A stretch of DNA of 64,000 nucleotides from Thalassotalea sp. HSM 43 (GTDB lineage: Bacteria > Pseudomonadota > Gammaproteobacteria > Enterobacterales > Alteromonadaceae). Below, in pieces: positions 17,977 through 29,272 of this stretch (the first letter of the stretch is position 1; each line of letters opens with the position of its first letter). A program made the translations under genes and the position numbers. The notes beneath the pieces are model-generated. The model was not told the origin of the DNA. It ran no database searches and saw nothing but the letters and a program-made list of their open reading frames with translations. Location: contig NZ_CP038493.1 in NCBI RefSeq assembly GCF_004752005.1, positions 1,326,302 to 1,390,301 of the forward strand, written 5' to 3'.

Positions 17977-18990
17977 ATGACGCAAATAATAACCCGAATT
18001 GAAGACAATGTGCATAGCTTTTGGGAAAAAGAGTTGGCGAATGTTGTCACCGACCCCAAACAACTCTTGTCTATGCTAAATATAGACGAGAACAAATACA
18101 GTTCACACTTTCCAGCAAGAAAGTTATTTCCGGTGCGAGTACCGCGACCGTTTATCGAAAAAATGCAGAAAAACAACATCGAAGATCCTCTACTGCAACA
18201 AGTGATGCCGCGCAGTGAAGAGTTTAGCGATGTCGAGGGTTTTGTCAGTGATCCATTGCAAGAACACGACACCGTGGCTGAAGGGTTATTGCACAAATAC
18301 AAAAACCGTGTGCTAATGATTGTTAAGGCCGGTTGCGCGGTGAATTGTCGTTATTGTTTTCGCCGTCATTTCCCCTATCAAGATAACAGCCCCAATAAAC
18401 AACGTTGGCAAGAGGCTATCGATTACATTAAGCAGCACGAAGAAATCAATGAAGTGATTTTTTCCGGCGGCGATCCACTGATGGCAAAAGACAGTCATTT
18501 GCAGTGGTTAATTGAGCAAATAAATAACATTGCTCATATCACTCGACTGCGAATCCACACGCGCCTACCGGTGGTAATACCCAGTCGAATCAATCCAGCA
18601 TTACTCTCTACATTAAGTGAATCCCGCTTGCGCATAATAATGGTGTTGCATATTAATCACAGCAATGAAATTTGTGATGATTTGAGCCGAGCGGTCATGA
18701 TGTTAAAGCAACACGATATTTTGGTGCTCAATCAGAGCGTGTTATTAAAAGGTATTAATGATGATGCGCAAACATTATGTGACTTGTCGGAAAAGCTATT
18801 TAGTGTCGATATTTTGCCGTATTATCTGCACTTACTCGATCCGGTGAAAGGCGCTGCCCATTTTCATGTAGACTTACACCAAGCGAAATCAATAGCCAAA
18901 AAAATGATGGCCAACTTGCCAGGCTTTTTAATGCCTAAAGTTGTGCAGGAACTTGCTGGTGAAGCCAATAAAACCCCACTGAATTTATAG
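17977..18990 (+). CDS. epmB: EF-P beta-lysylation protein EpmB (lysine 2,3-aminomutase family)
   Basis: A 337-residue radical-SAM/PLP enzyme converting (S)-alpha-lysine to (R)-beta-lysine for EF-P modification. The cluster cysteines are Cys120, Cys124 and Cys127 (GCAVNCRYCFRRHFPY). The SAM-binding motif is EVIFSGGDPLMAKD, and the PLP-lysine region near the C-terminus reads LHLLDPVKGAAHFHV. The ATG at 17977 is preferred over a TTG three bases upstream. It is shorter than catabolic KamA, as expected for EpmB. The hydroxylase EpmC is not in this window. Confidence 0.96.
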   Translation: MTQIITRIEDNVHSFWEKELANVVTDPKQLLSMLNIDENKYSSHFPARKLFPVRVPRPFIEKMQKNNIEDPLLQQVMPRSEEFSDVEGFVSDPLQEHDTVAEGLLHKYKNRVLMIVKAGCAVNCRYCFRRHFPYQDNSPNKQRWQEAIDYIKQHEEINEVIFSGGDPLMAKDSHLQWLIEQINNIAHITRLRIHTRLPVVIPSRINPALLSTLSESRLRIIMVLHINHSNEICDDLSRAVMMLKQHDILVLNQSVLLKGINDDAQTLCDLSEKLFSVDILPYYLHLLDPVKGAAHFHVDLHQAKSIAKKMMANLPGFLMPKVVQELAGEANKTPLNL

Positions 18991-19010
18991 ACAAAGAAAA
19001 GTATATTTTT

Positions 19011-19319
19011 ATGAACAAATCGATTGAAAAACACCTGATTGAAAACATCTCACAGTTACTAAAGCGATCTTTAAAAGTCGATGCAACGCTGACAGAATTA
19101 CGTGCGGATAAACAGGCCAACTTCCAATCCATCTTTCCCCAAAACGGCGACTTTACGGTAAAGGCCGACACCTTTCAGCCGTATATCGAAGAGATCGCCA
19201 ATGAGTTGTTGGTGTGGCAACAAACGCAAAACAATGAATTACTAGCGACCATGGTGAAAAAGATTGAGTTGTTGTATTCACTGATTGGTAAATTTGAATC
19301 TTTGTACCAACAACAATAA
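19011..19319 (+). CDS. Hypothetical protein, alpha-helical
   Basis: A 102-residue, probably cytoplasmic, all-helical protein (LIENISQLLKRSLKVDATLT, a region with IEEIANELLVWQQTQNNELL, and ELLYSLIGKFESLYQQQ). There is no signal peptide or membrane segment. It begins 20 bp after epmB on the same strand, so it is probably co-transcribed. Codon usage looks like its neighbours. I do not recognise the family and assign no function. Confidence 0.65.
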   Translation: MNKSIEKHLIENISQLLKRSLKVDATLTELRADKQANFQSIFPQNGDFTVKADTFQPYIEEIANELLVWQQTQNNELLATMVKKIELLYSLIGKFESLYQQQ

Positions 19320-19395
19320 AGCAGACTTAAAGTTGCAAAATCGACGATAAAGCGATCATACTGGGGTTAACAATAATATAAAACCTCAGGAAATT

Positions 19396-20295
19396 ATGAG
19401 CATGTGTCGTCGGTTTTGGCTGCTACCTTTACTCGCTGTCAGTCAGCAATCCTTTGCTAAGGAACTGGATCCTCGCTCGTACATAAACATCCCTATCGAT
19501 CAAAATTTTATTGGTGCTTTATACATAAAAACCAAAGGTGATGTGTATACCACACCGGACGTGCCGGTCGAAGACTTAACCCTAGACATTGACGGTCCTG
19601 GGGTTGCCTATGCTTATACCTTTTCAATGTTTGGCAATGCCAGTAAATTTGATATCGCCGGCGGACAAGCATGTGCTGACGGTGAAGCGATATATCTCGG
19701 TGATCGGGTTGAACGTCGTTACTGTGGCATGACTGACACCTTTATGCGCCTCAATTACAACTTCTATGGTGCCAAAGCCATGGAATTATCAGAATTTGTT
19801 AAACAACCAAAAACCATGGTTATTGGCGCCAGTTTACAAGTTGGTATACCAACCGGCGCTTACGACAAGCAATATGTACTCAACATCGGCTCTAATCGTT
19901 GGTTCTTTAAACCGGAAATAGGCATGTCCATCCCATTTGGTAATTGGGAATTCGACGCTGCCGTCTCAGCTAAGTTTTTTACCAATAATACCGAGCTGTT
20001 ATACGATCAAACTTTTGAACAAGACCCGGTTTATAATATTCAGTCTCACCTTATCTACGACTTTCAACCCGGCCACTGGATCTCCTTTAATGCCAATTAC
20101 TATTTCGGTGGTGATACCTATGTCGATGGTGATAAACGAGCGGATAAAACCGGCAATTTTCGTGGCGGTATAACCTACAGCTACGCAATAAATTCGCAAC
20201 ACAGTGTTAAGTTTATAGCCAATAAAGGCATTACCACCAAGCGAGGTAATGATGTTGATGTGGTCGCTGTCGCGTGGGCGTATCGTTGGCAATAA
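19396..20295 (+). CDS. Outer-membrane beta-barrel protein (phenol MetA-like transporter family)
   Basis: A 299-residue secreted protein with a signal peptide (cleavage near QSFAKE) and alternating aromatic/hydrophilic strands typical of an outer-membrane barrel. It ends in the aromatic VAVAWAYRWQ, as outer-membrane proteins do. Regions such as PKTMVIGASLQVGIPTGAYD, NRWFFKPEIGMSIPFGNWEF and SFNANYYFGGDTYVDG match the MetA-pathway-of-phenol-degradation family of putative channels. That family name does not show phenol use here. An upstream CTCAGGAAATT before the ATG gives a reasonable ribosome-binding site. The gene appears to stand alone. Confidence 0.8.
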   Translation: MSMCRRFWLLPLLAVSQQSFAKELDPRSYINIPIDQNFIGALYIKTKGDVYTTPDVPVEDLTLDIDGPGVAYAYTFSMFGNASKFDIAGGQACADGEAIYLGDRVERRYCGMTDTFMRLNYNFYGAKAMELSEFVKQPKTMVIGASLQVGIPTGAYDKQYVLNIGSNRWFFKPEIGMSIPFGNWEFDAAVSAKFFTNNTELLYDQTFEQDPVYNIQSHLIYDFQPGHWISFNANYYFGGDTYVDGDKRADKTGNFRGGITYSYAINSQHSVKFIANKGITTKRGNDVDVVAVAWAYRWQ

Positions 20296-20315
20296 AAAAG
20301 GTGGCTATCGCCACC
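20294..20315 (-). terminator. Terminator between convergent genes
   Basis: The stem GGTGGC-tatc-GCCACC (20300-20315) has six T's after it on the minus strand but a poor tail on the plus strand. It mainly serves the DUF3016 gene. Confidence 0.75.
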
Positions 20316-20324
20316 TATTGAGTA

Positions 20325-20834
20325 TTATTGTTTCGTATCTCGCATAAACGTTTCTTTAAACCAGTCCGTTAACATGACTTTTTCATACTTGAAATTCTCA
20401 TGATGCATACCGCTGCCTGGTGAGTTAAAAAAGCCCATATCTTTAATATGCTCTTCACCTGAGCTGAGCTTTGCACCGCTGGCATCGGTTAGCTGGTACT
20501 TAAAACGCATTTTCGGGAAATACAAATCTTCAATCACACGAATAGTCGCGTTATTTGGTCCAACCATATAGCGCACATCACCGGCTAAATCGACATTGGT
20601 AATGTCCATTGTTAGCGTTTGCCCTTCTGGCAACTTTGCCGCGAGTTCCGCAATATGCTCTTCCAGTTCTTTAAACACTCGTGCCTCAAAACGGCTACGT
20701 GGCTCATCGCCTGGTTCAATGTCGGTATAACTGTCTGGGTCAACCCAATTTACTTTGGCCTGTCCAGCCATCGCATAGGTTGATACCAGCATGGTTGCGC
20801 ATATAACCGAAATAAACTTGTTCACTAATTTCAT
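20325..20834 (-). CDS. DUF3016 domain-containing periplasmic protein
   Basis: A 169-residue exported protein: a signal peptide (MKLVNKFISVICATMLVSTY, cleavage near AMAGQA), then the DUF3016 domain (VNWVDPDSYTDI, then RFEARVFKELEEHIAELAAK and SGEEHIKDMGF). The ATG at 20832-20834 has AAGGTG six bases upstream; a GTG three codons earlier is less well placed. The DUF3016 family is widespread in marine gammaproteobacteria and uncharacterised. It is followed by a terminator; its upstream neighbour is a DUF4136-like lipoprotein on the same strand, 98 bp away. Confidence 0.85.
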   Translation of the reverse strand: MKLVNKFISVICATMLVSTYAMAGQAKVNWVDPDSYTDIEPGDEPRSRFEARVFKELEEHIAELAAKLPEGQTLTMDITNVDLAGDVRYMVGPNNATIRVIEDLYFPKMRFKYQLTDASGAKLSSGEEHIKDMGFFNSPGSGMHHENFKYEKVMLTDWFKETFMRDTKQ

Positions 20835-20932
20835 CTCTATCACCTTATCTTTACATCAGCGTTTAATAAGTAGACAACACCTTGTTTAGTAAAGTTTAAT
20901 CGAAATTGTAATAGTTCGTTGTCGTATGGTAA

Positions 20933-21463
20933 TTAATTGCCTACAAACTGTCTTAACATAGAGCCAACAATAATCTGAATACGGTGTTGGCGCTCTTGTT
21001 CATCAATATCGTCGATAACAAACCCTTGCGCCGCACCGCGCCATGCAAATTGTTTGGTTTCACCGTCTAACACGAACATCAACATTGTGCCTTTTTCTAG
21101 ATTTGGCAAGTCAGGTAATCCTGGATTTAAACCAAATGTTTCAGATAACTGTTCATCACTGAAATCTTCTTCACGTTCGAGAATATAGCCAATAAAAAAC
21201 GTTGGCTGTTGATCGGCTTCAACTTGGCGAAATCCTTGGCTGTTAAGGTAGCGCTCAATTTCTGCGGTAAACGCTGGAAAGCGCTGGCCATGATCGGTTT
21301 CTTGTAATGGGGTAAAGGCGTAGGTGGTATTACTGTCCAGCACTAGGTCTTTATCGTGACTGCTGGAAATAGCTAGTTGTCTTTCTGCCATTGCTTCTTC
21401 ATCGGTAACCTGAACACAGGCAGCTAGGGTGGTGACAAAAAGTAAAATTAGAATATTACGCAT
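20933..21463 (-). CDS. DUF4136-like lipoprotein
   Basis: A 176-residue lipoprotein with signal MRNILILLFVTTLAACVQVT (lipobox Cys at 16). The body matches the DUF4136 pattern: NTTYAFTPLQETDHGQ, an ERYLNSQGF-type helix, FFIGYILE and FAWRGAAQGFV, ending in RIQIIVGSMLRQF. It probably faces the periplasm. Function is unknown. It lies between groEL and the DUF3016 gene, all on the minus strand, separated from groEL by the terminator at 21578. Confidence 0.8.
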   Translation of the reverse strand: MRNILILLFVTTLAACVQVTDEEAMAERQLAISSSHDKDLVLDSNTTYAFTPLQETDHGQRFPAFTAEIERYLNSQGFRQVEADQQPTFFIGYILEREEDFSDEQLSETFGLNPGLPDLPNLEKGTMLMFVLDGETKQFAWRGAAQGFVIDDIDEQERQHRIQIIVGSMLRQFVGN

Positions 21464-21577
21464 TATTATTATCTCGGCTAAGTTTGCTACTTATGTCAAT
21501 AATAACAATAACTTTACAATTTGCGTAATGATTATGTGTAGCCCTTTGCTATTAATTTGTTATTGACTGTAACTCAC

Positions 21578-21607
21578 AAAAAAGCCCCGTCTAAGACGAG
21601 GCTTTTT
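21578..21607 (-). terminator. Terminator of groESL
   Basis: The hairpin AGCC(C)CGTCT / AGACGaGGCT with an A-run upstream on the plus strand provides a minus-strand T-run, 22 bp past the groEL stop. Confidence 0.85.
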
Positions 21608-21628
21608 CAGCACATAGCGTGGCGCAGA

Positions 21629-23293
<1,665 letters not shown>

Positions 23294-23338
23294 TTAAATC
23301 TTTTTTATCCGCAAAGGGATGTATAAATGAGTTTAGGC

Positions 23339-23629
23339 TTATTCTACGATAGCCAAAATGTCGGCTTCGCTTAGGATCAGAACTTCTTCACCATCGATTT
23401 TTTCGGTTTTTGCGCCGTAACCTTCAGAGAAGATCACTTGATCACCGATTTTCACATCCAAAGGACGAACTTCACCGCTTTCAAGAATGCGACCGTTACC
23501 AACGGCAATTACTTCACCACGAGTCGACTTTTCAGCCGCACTACCCGTTAAGACAATGCCACCAGCAGATTTGGTTTCAACTTCTTTACGCTTGATAATC
23601 ACACGATCATGTAAAGGACGAATGCTCAT
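23339..23629 (-). CDS. groS: Co-chaperonin GroES (Hsp10)
   Basis: A 96-residue co-chaperonin forming the heptameric lid of GroEL. The N-terminal [20 protein letters not shown], the mobile-loop sequence [11 protein letters not shown] and the roof/base residues ending [10 protein letters not shown] are typical. It is first gene of the groESL operon. The ribosome-binding site AGGAGAAATAA precedes the ATG, and the heat-shock-type promoter lies about 50-80 bp upstream. Confidence 0.99.
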   Translation of the reverse strand: MSIRPLHDRVIIKRKEVETKSAGGIVLTGSAAEKSTRGEVIAVGNGRILESGEVRPLDVKIGDQVIFSEGYGAKTEKIDGEEVLILSEADILAIVE

Positions 23630-23681
23630 TTATTTCTCCTGATATTCTTTTGAGAATTTTTAAGTATTTATGTTTAAAGCA

Positions 23682-23711
23682 GATAGGGGTTGGTCGCCAT
23701 CTTTTCAAGGG
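23682..23711 (-). promoter_or_regulatory. Sigma-32 heat-shock promoter of groESL
   Basis: Read on the minus strand, CCCTTGAAA, 13 bases, then CCCCTATCT. This is close to the RpoH consensus (CTTGAAA-N13-17-CCCCATNT) and at the right distance from groES. Confidence 0.85.
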
Positions 23712-23771
23712 CTAGGCCTAAAAATTTGCAATTTTTTTAGCCAAGCCATTCAATCAGAAGCGTTACTGCAA

Positions 23772-24305
23772 TTATTCTATACGCTTGTTATTTTTATCCG
23801 CATCGATAGTCTTGCTATCGGCTTCGATATCGATAACGTCATCATTTTGTTGGAATGGGTTGGCTTGCGAACCTTGCTGTTGATAAAAGTCTTGAAAATC
23901 CTGTTGTTGATTGACATTGGTATAGAAAAACGCCGAACCATTTTTTTGCGATTTTGCTAATTGTTGCTGCACCAGCTTAACAATAGCCCCGCGTGACACA
24001 GGCCACAGTAACGCCAAACCAAAGCCATCAGTAATAAAACCTGGTGTCAGCAGCAACACACCGGCAACAAGCAGCAATAAGGCCGCGATGATTTCATCTG
24101 ATGGCATTTGTCCTTGAGCAAGTTTGTGTTGTACCGATTGATAGGTTGCTAATCCTTGCTGGCGCACCATTTTGGCACCAAGCCAAGCGGTAACAATAAC
24201 CAGAACAATGGTTGGCAATGCGCCAATCAAGGCACCGACATTCATCAATACCATAATTTCGATAATCGGCATGATGATAAATAACAAAAACAACACTCTA
24301 AACAT
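23772..24305 (-). CDS. fxsA: FxsA family membrane protein
   Basis: A 177-residue cytoplasmic-membrane protein of the FxsA family (in E. coli, overproduction relieves F exclusion of phage T7). The family core is MFRVLFLLFIIMPIIEIMVL, WLGAKMVRQQGL and the segment LLLVAGVLLLTPGFITDGFG. The tail from residue about 120 is Gln/Asp-rich and cytoplasmic, longer than the core needs. I start at ATG 24303-24305; an in-frame GTG five codons upstream has no Shine-Dalgarno. It is immediately upstream of groES, as in E. coli. Confidence 0.92.
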   Translation of the reverse strand: MFRVLFLLFIIMPIIEIMVLMNVGALIGALPTIVLVIVTAWLGAKMVRQQGLATYQSVQHKLAQGQMPSDEIIAALLLLVAGVLLLTPGFITDGFGLALLWPVSRGAIVKLVQQQLAKSQKNGSAFFYTNVNQQQDFQDFYQQQGSQANPFQQNDDVIDIEADSKTIDADKNNKRIE

Positions 24306-24480
24306 GGTGTGCAACTTCACTCAAAAAATAAATCTATGAAACTAATATTGGGCTTTTCGGGTCTTTTTCAAGCAACAAGCAAGGACATGCGATAAAAGTA
24401 GTAACGAAAAACATTACCAAAATGACATTTTGGTGAGTAAAATCAATAGTTAATACGTACAACATGGAGTAACAGGAATA

Positions 24481-24792
24481 ATGTATCAAATTGTATTGTG
24501 TAATTGCCCCAATAACGAGGTGGCATCAAAGATTGCCAAGCGCTTGGTACATGATAAACTTGCCGCCTGTGTTAATATAATGACCAATGTAAAATCGGTT
24601 TATCAATGGCAAGGTGATATAGTAGAAGACGACGAAATTACGCTGATTATAAAAAGCAAATCTTGCTTATTCAGTGAACTCGAGTCGACTATCAAGGCAC
24701 TACACCCCTACGATGTCGTAGAAATAATTGCTTTGGATATCACGCAAGGGAGCCAACAATACTTGGCTTGGATAAACGAATCTGTGAAGTAA
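24481..24792 (+). CDS. cutA: Divalent-cation tolerance protein CutA1
   Basis: A 103-residue trimeric PII-like fold protein linked to copper and other divalent cation tolerance. Typical segments are KLAACVNIMTNVKSVYQWQG, the acidic EDDEITLIIKSK and HPYDVVEIIALDI. The length is normal for the short cytoplasmic form. It is followed after 3 bp by dsbD, the cutA-dsbD pairing seen in enterobacteria, so the two are co-transcribed. Confidence 0.95.
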   Translation: MYQIVLCNCPNNEVASKIAKRLVHDKLAACVNIMTNVKSVYQWQGDIVEDDEITLIIKSKSCLFSELESTIKALHPYDVVEIIALDITQGSQQYLAWINESVK

Positions 24793-24795
24793 ACC

Positions 24796-26622
24796 ATGCG
24801 CCTAATAAGTTTAATATTATCTGTTTTATTGCTTGTCACCTCCGCTAATGTGAAGGGACAAGACTCAATCTTTGATACATCCGCAGTCGATAATCTGCTC
24901 TCCAATGATCAAGAGTTTCTACCGGTAGATGAAGCATTTCGCTTTGACTTTAATCAGCACGAGCAAAAGCTGGAAGTCTATTTTTCTATCGCAGAAGGCT
25001 ACTATATTTACCGTGATAAATTTAAATTTAGCGCTGACAATGCTGAATTTACAATGCCGACTTTGCCTCAAGGTGAAGAACATGAAGACGAGTACTTCGG
25101 CGTTCAACAGGTTTATTACCAACAACTGAAATTCACTATTGATTTAACCTCGGTTAGTCGCGATGCACAGCTTAGCATCACCTACCAAGGCTGTGCTGAA
25201 AAAGGTTTGTGTTATCCACCAACCAAAAAGCAAGTACCCATCGATGCCTTTACTGAGCAACCTGCTGCCGCGGTACTTGATAGTATCAGTGGCGGCAATC
25301 AACCACTAACGTCGACCAAACTTAGCGATAACAGCCTAACCACTCAAGTGAGTGAACAAGACACGCTGGCAGCAAGCTTAGATTCGGACAACTTATTTTG
25401 GGTGTTATTAACCTTTTTTGGTTTGGGTATATTGCTGTCATTTACGCCGTGTGTGTTTCCTATGTACCCAATATTGACCGGTATCATAGTCGGTCAAGGT
25501 GAAGGACTAACCACGCGTCGGGCGTTTAGTTTGTCATTTTCATACGTACAAGGTATGGCCATCACCTACACCATATTAGGTGTCGTTGTAGCCCTAGCTG
25601 GTGCGCAATTTCAGGCCGCCTTTCAGCACCCTATCGTATTAATCGTGCTGAGCTTACTGTTTATATTTTTAGCACTGTCGATGTTTGGTGTGTTTAATTT
25701 GGCCCTACCTGCGTCTTGGCAAAATAAACTGACAGAGCTCAGCAATAGCCAAAAAGGCGGCGCCATGTCATCGGTGTTTTCAATGGGGGCAATATCAGGT
25801 TTGGTTGCCTCGCCTTGTACCACGGCCCCGTTAACCGGCGCGTTAATTTATATTGCCCAATCAGGGGATGTCATCGTCGGTGCATCTGCGCTGTATGCAT
25901 TAAGTTTAGGTATGGGCTTACCGTTATTGGTGCTAGGTAGTTCAGGCGGTAAGTTGTTGCCGAAAGCTGGTAATTGGATGACGGTTATTAAAAACATCTT
26001 CGGTTTCTTGCTGTTAGCTGTACCGGTATTCTTGTTAGAGCGCTTCTTGCCAGTGGTCGCGAGTCAGCTACTATGGGCCGCATTGCTGTTGGCCACCGCG
26101 ACGTATTTTTATGTGGTTAATTCCAACACCAATAATGACGCCAAAGGATTTTGGTTTGGACTGCGCTCGCTAGCGATTTTTGTGATGTTGTTTTTTGGTG
26201 CCAATTTGGCCTATCAAACGGTATTTACGCCGCAGCATAGTGCCGCAGCAGCACACAAAGAATTCGTTAAGGTATCGACTCTGAGCGAGCTAAATCAACA
26301 AGTTGCAATAGCGAACAGCGAAGGACAGACGGTTATGGTCGACCTTTATGCTGATTGGTGTATCGCCTGTAAAGAGTTTGAAAAGTACACTTTTCCAAAA
26401 AATAATGTGCAACAAGCTTTGCATAACACCGTCATGATTCAAATAGATTTGACGGATACCGGCACCGATTCAAGCATTGAACTTATGGAACATTTTGACG
26501 TGTTTGGCTTACCTTCTATTTTGTTTTTTGACAAACAAGGTAATGAATTAACACAACAAAGAGTAACCGGATTTATGGGCGCGGATGAATTTGCCGCTCA
26601 TATAAATCGAATTTTTAATTAA
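24796..26622 (+). CDS. dsbD: Thiol:disulfide interchange protein DsbD
   Basis: A 608-residue inner-membrane reductase passing electrons from cytoplasmic thioredoxin to periplasmic DsbC, DsbG and CcmG. In order: signal peptide (to about 22); the alpha domain with its redox pair in YQGCAEKGLCYPP; eight membrane segments with Cys in SFTPCVFPMYPIL and LVASPCTTAPLTG; and the C-terminal thioredoxin-like gamma domain with YADWCIACKEFEKY. All six redox cysteines are present, so it is complete. It is coupled to cutA and followed by a terminator. Confidence 0.97.
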   Translation: MRLISLILSVLLLVTSANVKGQDSIFDTSAVDNLLSNDQEFLPVDEAFRFDFNQHEQKLEVYFSIAEGYYIYRDKFKFSADNAEFTMPTLPQGEEHEDEYFGVQQVYYQQLKFTIDLTSVSRDAQLSITYQGCAEKGLCYPPTKKQVPIDAFTEQPAAAVLDSISGGNQPLTSTKLSDNSLTTQVSEQDTLAASLDSDNLFWVLLTFFGLGILLSFTPCVFPMYPILTGIIVGQGEGLTTRRAFSLSFSYVQGMAITYTILGVVVALAGAQFQAAFQHPIVLIVLSLLFIFLALSMFGVFNLALPASWQNKLTELSNSQKGGAMSSVFSMGAISGLVASPCTTAPLTGALIYIAQSGDVIVGASALYALSLGMGLPLLVLGSSGGKLLPKAGNWMTVIKNIFGFLLLAVPVFLLERFLPVVASQLLWAALLLATATYFYVVNSNTNNDAKGFWFGLRSLAIFVMLFFGANLAYQTVFTPQHSAAAAHKEFVKVSTLSELNQQVAIANSEGQTVMVDLYADWCIACKEFEKYTFPKNNVQQALHNTVMIQIDLTDTGTDSSIELMEHFDVFGLPSILFFDKQGNELTQQRVTGFMGADEFAAHINRIFN

Positions 26623-26641
26623 ATTTAAGCACCATTCAAGC

Positions 26642-26678
26642 AAAAGCTCTGTCAGATAATAATTGGCAGAGCTTTTTT
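26642..26678 (+). terminator. Terminator of cutA-dsbD
   Basis: The stem AAAGCTCTG / CAGAGCTTT with a T-run lies 20 bp after the dsbD stop. Confidence 0.82.
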
Positions 26679-26857
26679 CTTTGCGGCGACCTAACTGAGT
26701 GATTAGACCAGTATTTTGCTGCTAATTTCTTCGAAAATAACTATAATGTGCGCAATCTTGGAAAAAAGTTGCGATTTATTAAGAAATTAAGCAAACTTTT
26801 GTATATAAAATAGACTGAATTTTCCAATAACAAAAAATAACAGGGATTTCTCTGCAA

Positions 26858-27307
26858 ATGACGACAAAGTTTAAAGTTTTGCTGTTAAATGGCCCCAACT
26901 TAAATATGTTGGGTAAACGTGAGCCAGAAGTATACGGTTCTCACTCGTTAACTGACATTGTCAATCAATTGCAGGCCAGTGCCGACAACTTAAATATTGA
27001 ATTGTTGCACACGCAAAGCAATGCTGAACATGAATTGATAGATGCGATACATAGCGCCTTTAATCAGGTCGACTTTATTATCATCAATCCAGCGGCATTT
27101 ACGCATACGAGTGTGGCTCTGCGAGACGCTTTGTTATCCGTCAACATACCGTTTGTTGAAGTGCATTTATCCAATGTTCATGCACGCGAGGAATTCAGAC
27201 ATCATTCATTCCTGTCAGATATTGCTGACGGGGTTATATGTGGATTGGGTGCATCGGGTTATCACTATGCACTGCAATACGCGCATCAAACTTTGAATAA
27301 AAATTAG
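26858..27307 (+). CDS. aroQ: 3-dehydroquinate dehydratase, type II
   Basis: A 149-residue dodecameric shikimate-pathway enzyme that converts 3-dehydroquinate to 3-dehydroshikimate. The type II signature [19 protein letters not shown] contains the catalytic Tyr and Arg region. [16 protein letters not shown] and [18 protein letters not shown] complete the active site. It is the first gene of aroQ-accB-accC, an arrangement common in gammaproteobacteria. A TATAAT hexamer at 26742 lies about 115 bp upstream and may be its promoter -10, with no clear -35. Confidence 0.97.
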   Translation: MTTKFKVLLLNGPNLNMLGKREPEVYGSHSLTDIVNQLQASADNLNIELLHTQSNAEHELIDAIHSAFNQVDFIIINPAAFTHTSVALRDALLSVNIPFVEVHLSNVHAREEFRHHSFLSDIADGVICGLGASGYHYALQYAHQTLNKN

Positions 27308-27333
27308 ATAAAAACATTATTAAAGGTGTACCA

Positions 27334-27786
27334 ATGGATATTCGTAAAATCAAAAAACTAATCGAGCTGGTTGAAGACTCAGGTATCAGTGAACTGGAAA
27401 TTGCTGAAGGTGAAGAGTCAGTACGCATCAGCCGTGGCGCTACTATGGTAGCTGCTCCAATGGCTGCTCCGATGGCTGCTCCAGTAGCAGCGCCTGCTGC
27501 TGCACCAGTTGCTCCAGCGGCTGAAGCACCTGCAGCAAGTGACGCATTATCAGGTCACGTTGTGCGTTCTCCAATGGTTGGTACTTTTTACGCAGCGTCA
27601 TCTCCTGAAACAGCAAACTTTGTTGAAGTTGGTCAACACGTAAATGCTGGCGATACACTTTGTATCGTAGAAGCAATGAAAATGATGAACCAAATTGAAG
27701 CTGATAAGTCTGGCGTGATCAAACAGATTCTTGCAGAAAACGAAGACACTATTGAATTTGATCAGCCACTATTCGTAATCGAATAA
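27334..27786 (+). CDS. accB: Biotin carboxyl carrier protein of acetyl-CoA carboxylase
   Basis: A 150-residue carrier for the first step of fatty-acid synthesis. The N-terminal AccC-interacting region ([20 protein letters not shown]) is followed by a mobile Ala/Pro/Met linker (residues about 36-70, with repeats of AAPMAAP). The biotinyl domain has the modified lysine in [10 protein letters not shown] and the thumb [13 protein letters not shown]. It lies 26 bp after aroQ and 22 bp before accC. It is full length. Confidence 0.98.
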   Translation: MDIRKIKKLIELVEDSGISELEIAEGEESVRISRGATMVAAPMAAPMAAPVAAPAAAPVAPAAEAPAASDALSGHVVRSPMVGTFYAASSPETANFVEVGQHVNAGDTLCIVEAMKMMNQIEADKSGVIKQILAENEDTIEFDQPLFVIE

Positions 27787-27808
27787 ACAACAAGGGAAGA
27801 TTGATTCC

Positions 27809-29155
27809 ATGTTAAAAAAAGTTGTTATTGCCAACCGTGGTGAAATTGCTCTGCGTATTTTACGCGCTTGTAAAGAGCTAGACATCAAAACGGTTGCTAT
27901 TCACTCAACAGCTGATAGAAACCTTAAACATGTTCTATTAGCAGATGAAACCATTTGTATCGGTAAACCTGCAGCCACAGAGAGCTACTTGGATATTCCA
28001 CGTATCATCACTGCTGCTGAAGTAACTGACGCTGATGGTATTCACCCAGGTTACGGCTTTTTGGCAGAAAATGCTGATTTTGCCGAGCAAGTTGAAGATT
28101 CAGGCTTCGCATTTATTGGTCCAAAAGCTGACGCTATTCGCTTAATGGGTGACAAGGTTTCAGCAATCGAAGCAATGAAGAAAGCTGGTGTTCCTTGTGT
28201 ACCTGGTTCAGATGGCCCGTTAACCGAAGATGAAGAAGCTAATTTAGCTCATGGTCGTCGTATTGGTTACCCTGTTATCATCAAAGCATCTGGTGGCGGC
28301 GGTGGTCGTGGTATGCGTGTTGTGCGCGAAGAAGCAGATTTGCTTGAGTCTATTCAATTGACCAAAGCAGAAGCACGTGCTGCCTTTAACAATGACGTCG
28401 TTTACATGGAGAAATTCCTTGAGAACCCACGTCACGTTGAAATTCAAGTTATGGCTGACGGACAAGGCGGTGCGATTCACCTAGGTGAGCGTGATTGTTC
28501 TATGCAACGTCGTCATCAAAAAGTCGTTGAAGAAGCGCCTGCACCAGGCATCACAGAAGAAATTCGTGCGGCAATTGGTGCTCGTTGTTGTAACGCCTGT
28601 GTTGAAATTGGCTATCGCGGCGCCGGTACGTTTGAGTTTTTATTTGAAAACGGTGAATTCTACTTTATTGAGATGAATACCCGTATTCAGGTTGAACACC
28701 CAGTTACGGAAATGGTTACTGGCGTGGATTTAATCAAAGAGCAATTACGTGTTGCCTCTGGTCTAAAACTTACGCTTACTCAAGACGATATCAAAGTAAC
28801 TGGTCACGCTATTGAGTGTCGTATTAACGCCGAAGACCCACGTACTTTTATTCCTTCACCGGGTAAAATCACTCGCTTCCATTCACCAGGTGGTATGGGC
28901 GTGCGTTGGGATTCACATGTGTACACGGATTACTCAGTGCCGCCTCACTATGATTCTATGATTGGTAAGCTGATCACCTACGGTGAGACCCGCGAAGTGG
29001 CTATTGCCCGCATGAAAAATGCTCTGGATGAATTGGTTATCGATGGCATTAAAACCAATATCGCACTACAAGAAGATATTATGGCTGACGCTGGTTTTGG
29101 CCGCGGCGGTGCGAATATCCATTACCTTGAAAAGAAATTGGCTGAAATTGAATAA
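27809..29155 (+). CDS. accC: Biotin carboxylase subunit of acetyl-CoA carboxylase
   Basis: A 448-residue ATP-grasp enzyme carboxylating biotin on AccB. Motifs include [20 protein letters not shown], the glycine-rich ATP loop [34 protein letters not shown] and the biotin/bicarbonate site [20 protein letters not shown]. The length matches E. coli AccC. It closes the aroQ-accB-accC unit and is followed by a clean terminator. Confidence 0.99.
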   Translation: MLKKVVIANRGEIALRILRACKELDIKTVAIHSTADRNLKHVLLADETICIGKPAATESYLDIPRIITAAEVTDADGIHPGYGFLAENADFAEQVEDSGFAFIGPKADAIRLMGDKVSAIEAMKKAGVPCVPGSDGPLTEDEEANLAHGRRIGYPVIIKASGGGGGRGMRVVREEADLLESIQLTKAEARAAFNNDVVYMEKFLENPRHVEIQVMADGQGGAIHLGERDCSMQRRHQKVVEEAPAPGITEEIRAAIGARCCNACVEIGYRGAGTFEFLFENGEFYFIEMNTRIQVEHPVTEMVTGVDLIKEQLRVASGLKLTLTQDDIKVTGHAIECRINAEDPRTFIPSPGKITRFHSPGGMGVRWDSHVYTDYSVPPHYDSMIGKLITYGETREVAIARMKNALDELVIDGIKTNIALQEDIMADAGFGRGGANIHYLEKKLAEIE

Positions 29156-29183
29156 GCCCAATTCCTGTTGTTGATAAATTGAT

Positions 29184-29210
29184 AAAAACCCTGCTTTGGC
29201 AGGGTTTTTT
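29184..29210 (+). terminator. Terminator of aroQ-accBC
   Basis: AAAACCCTGC-tttg-GCAGGGTTTTTT lies 28 bp after the accC stop. Confidence 0.92.
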
Positions 29211-29272
29211 CTGTTTAATAGACAGGTTATTATAGATACATCAGCTATGACAAACAGACAAGCGGTTATAAA

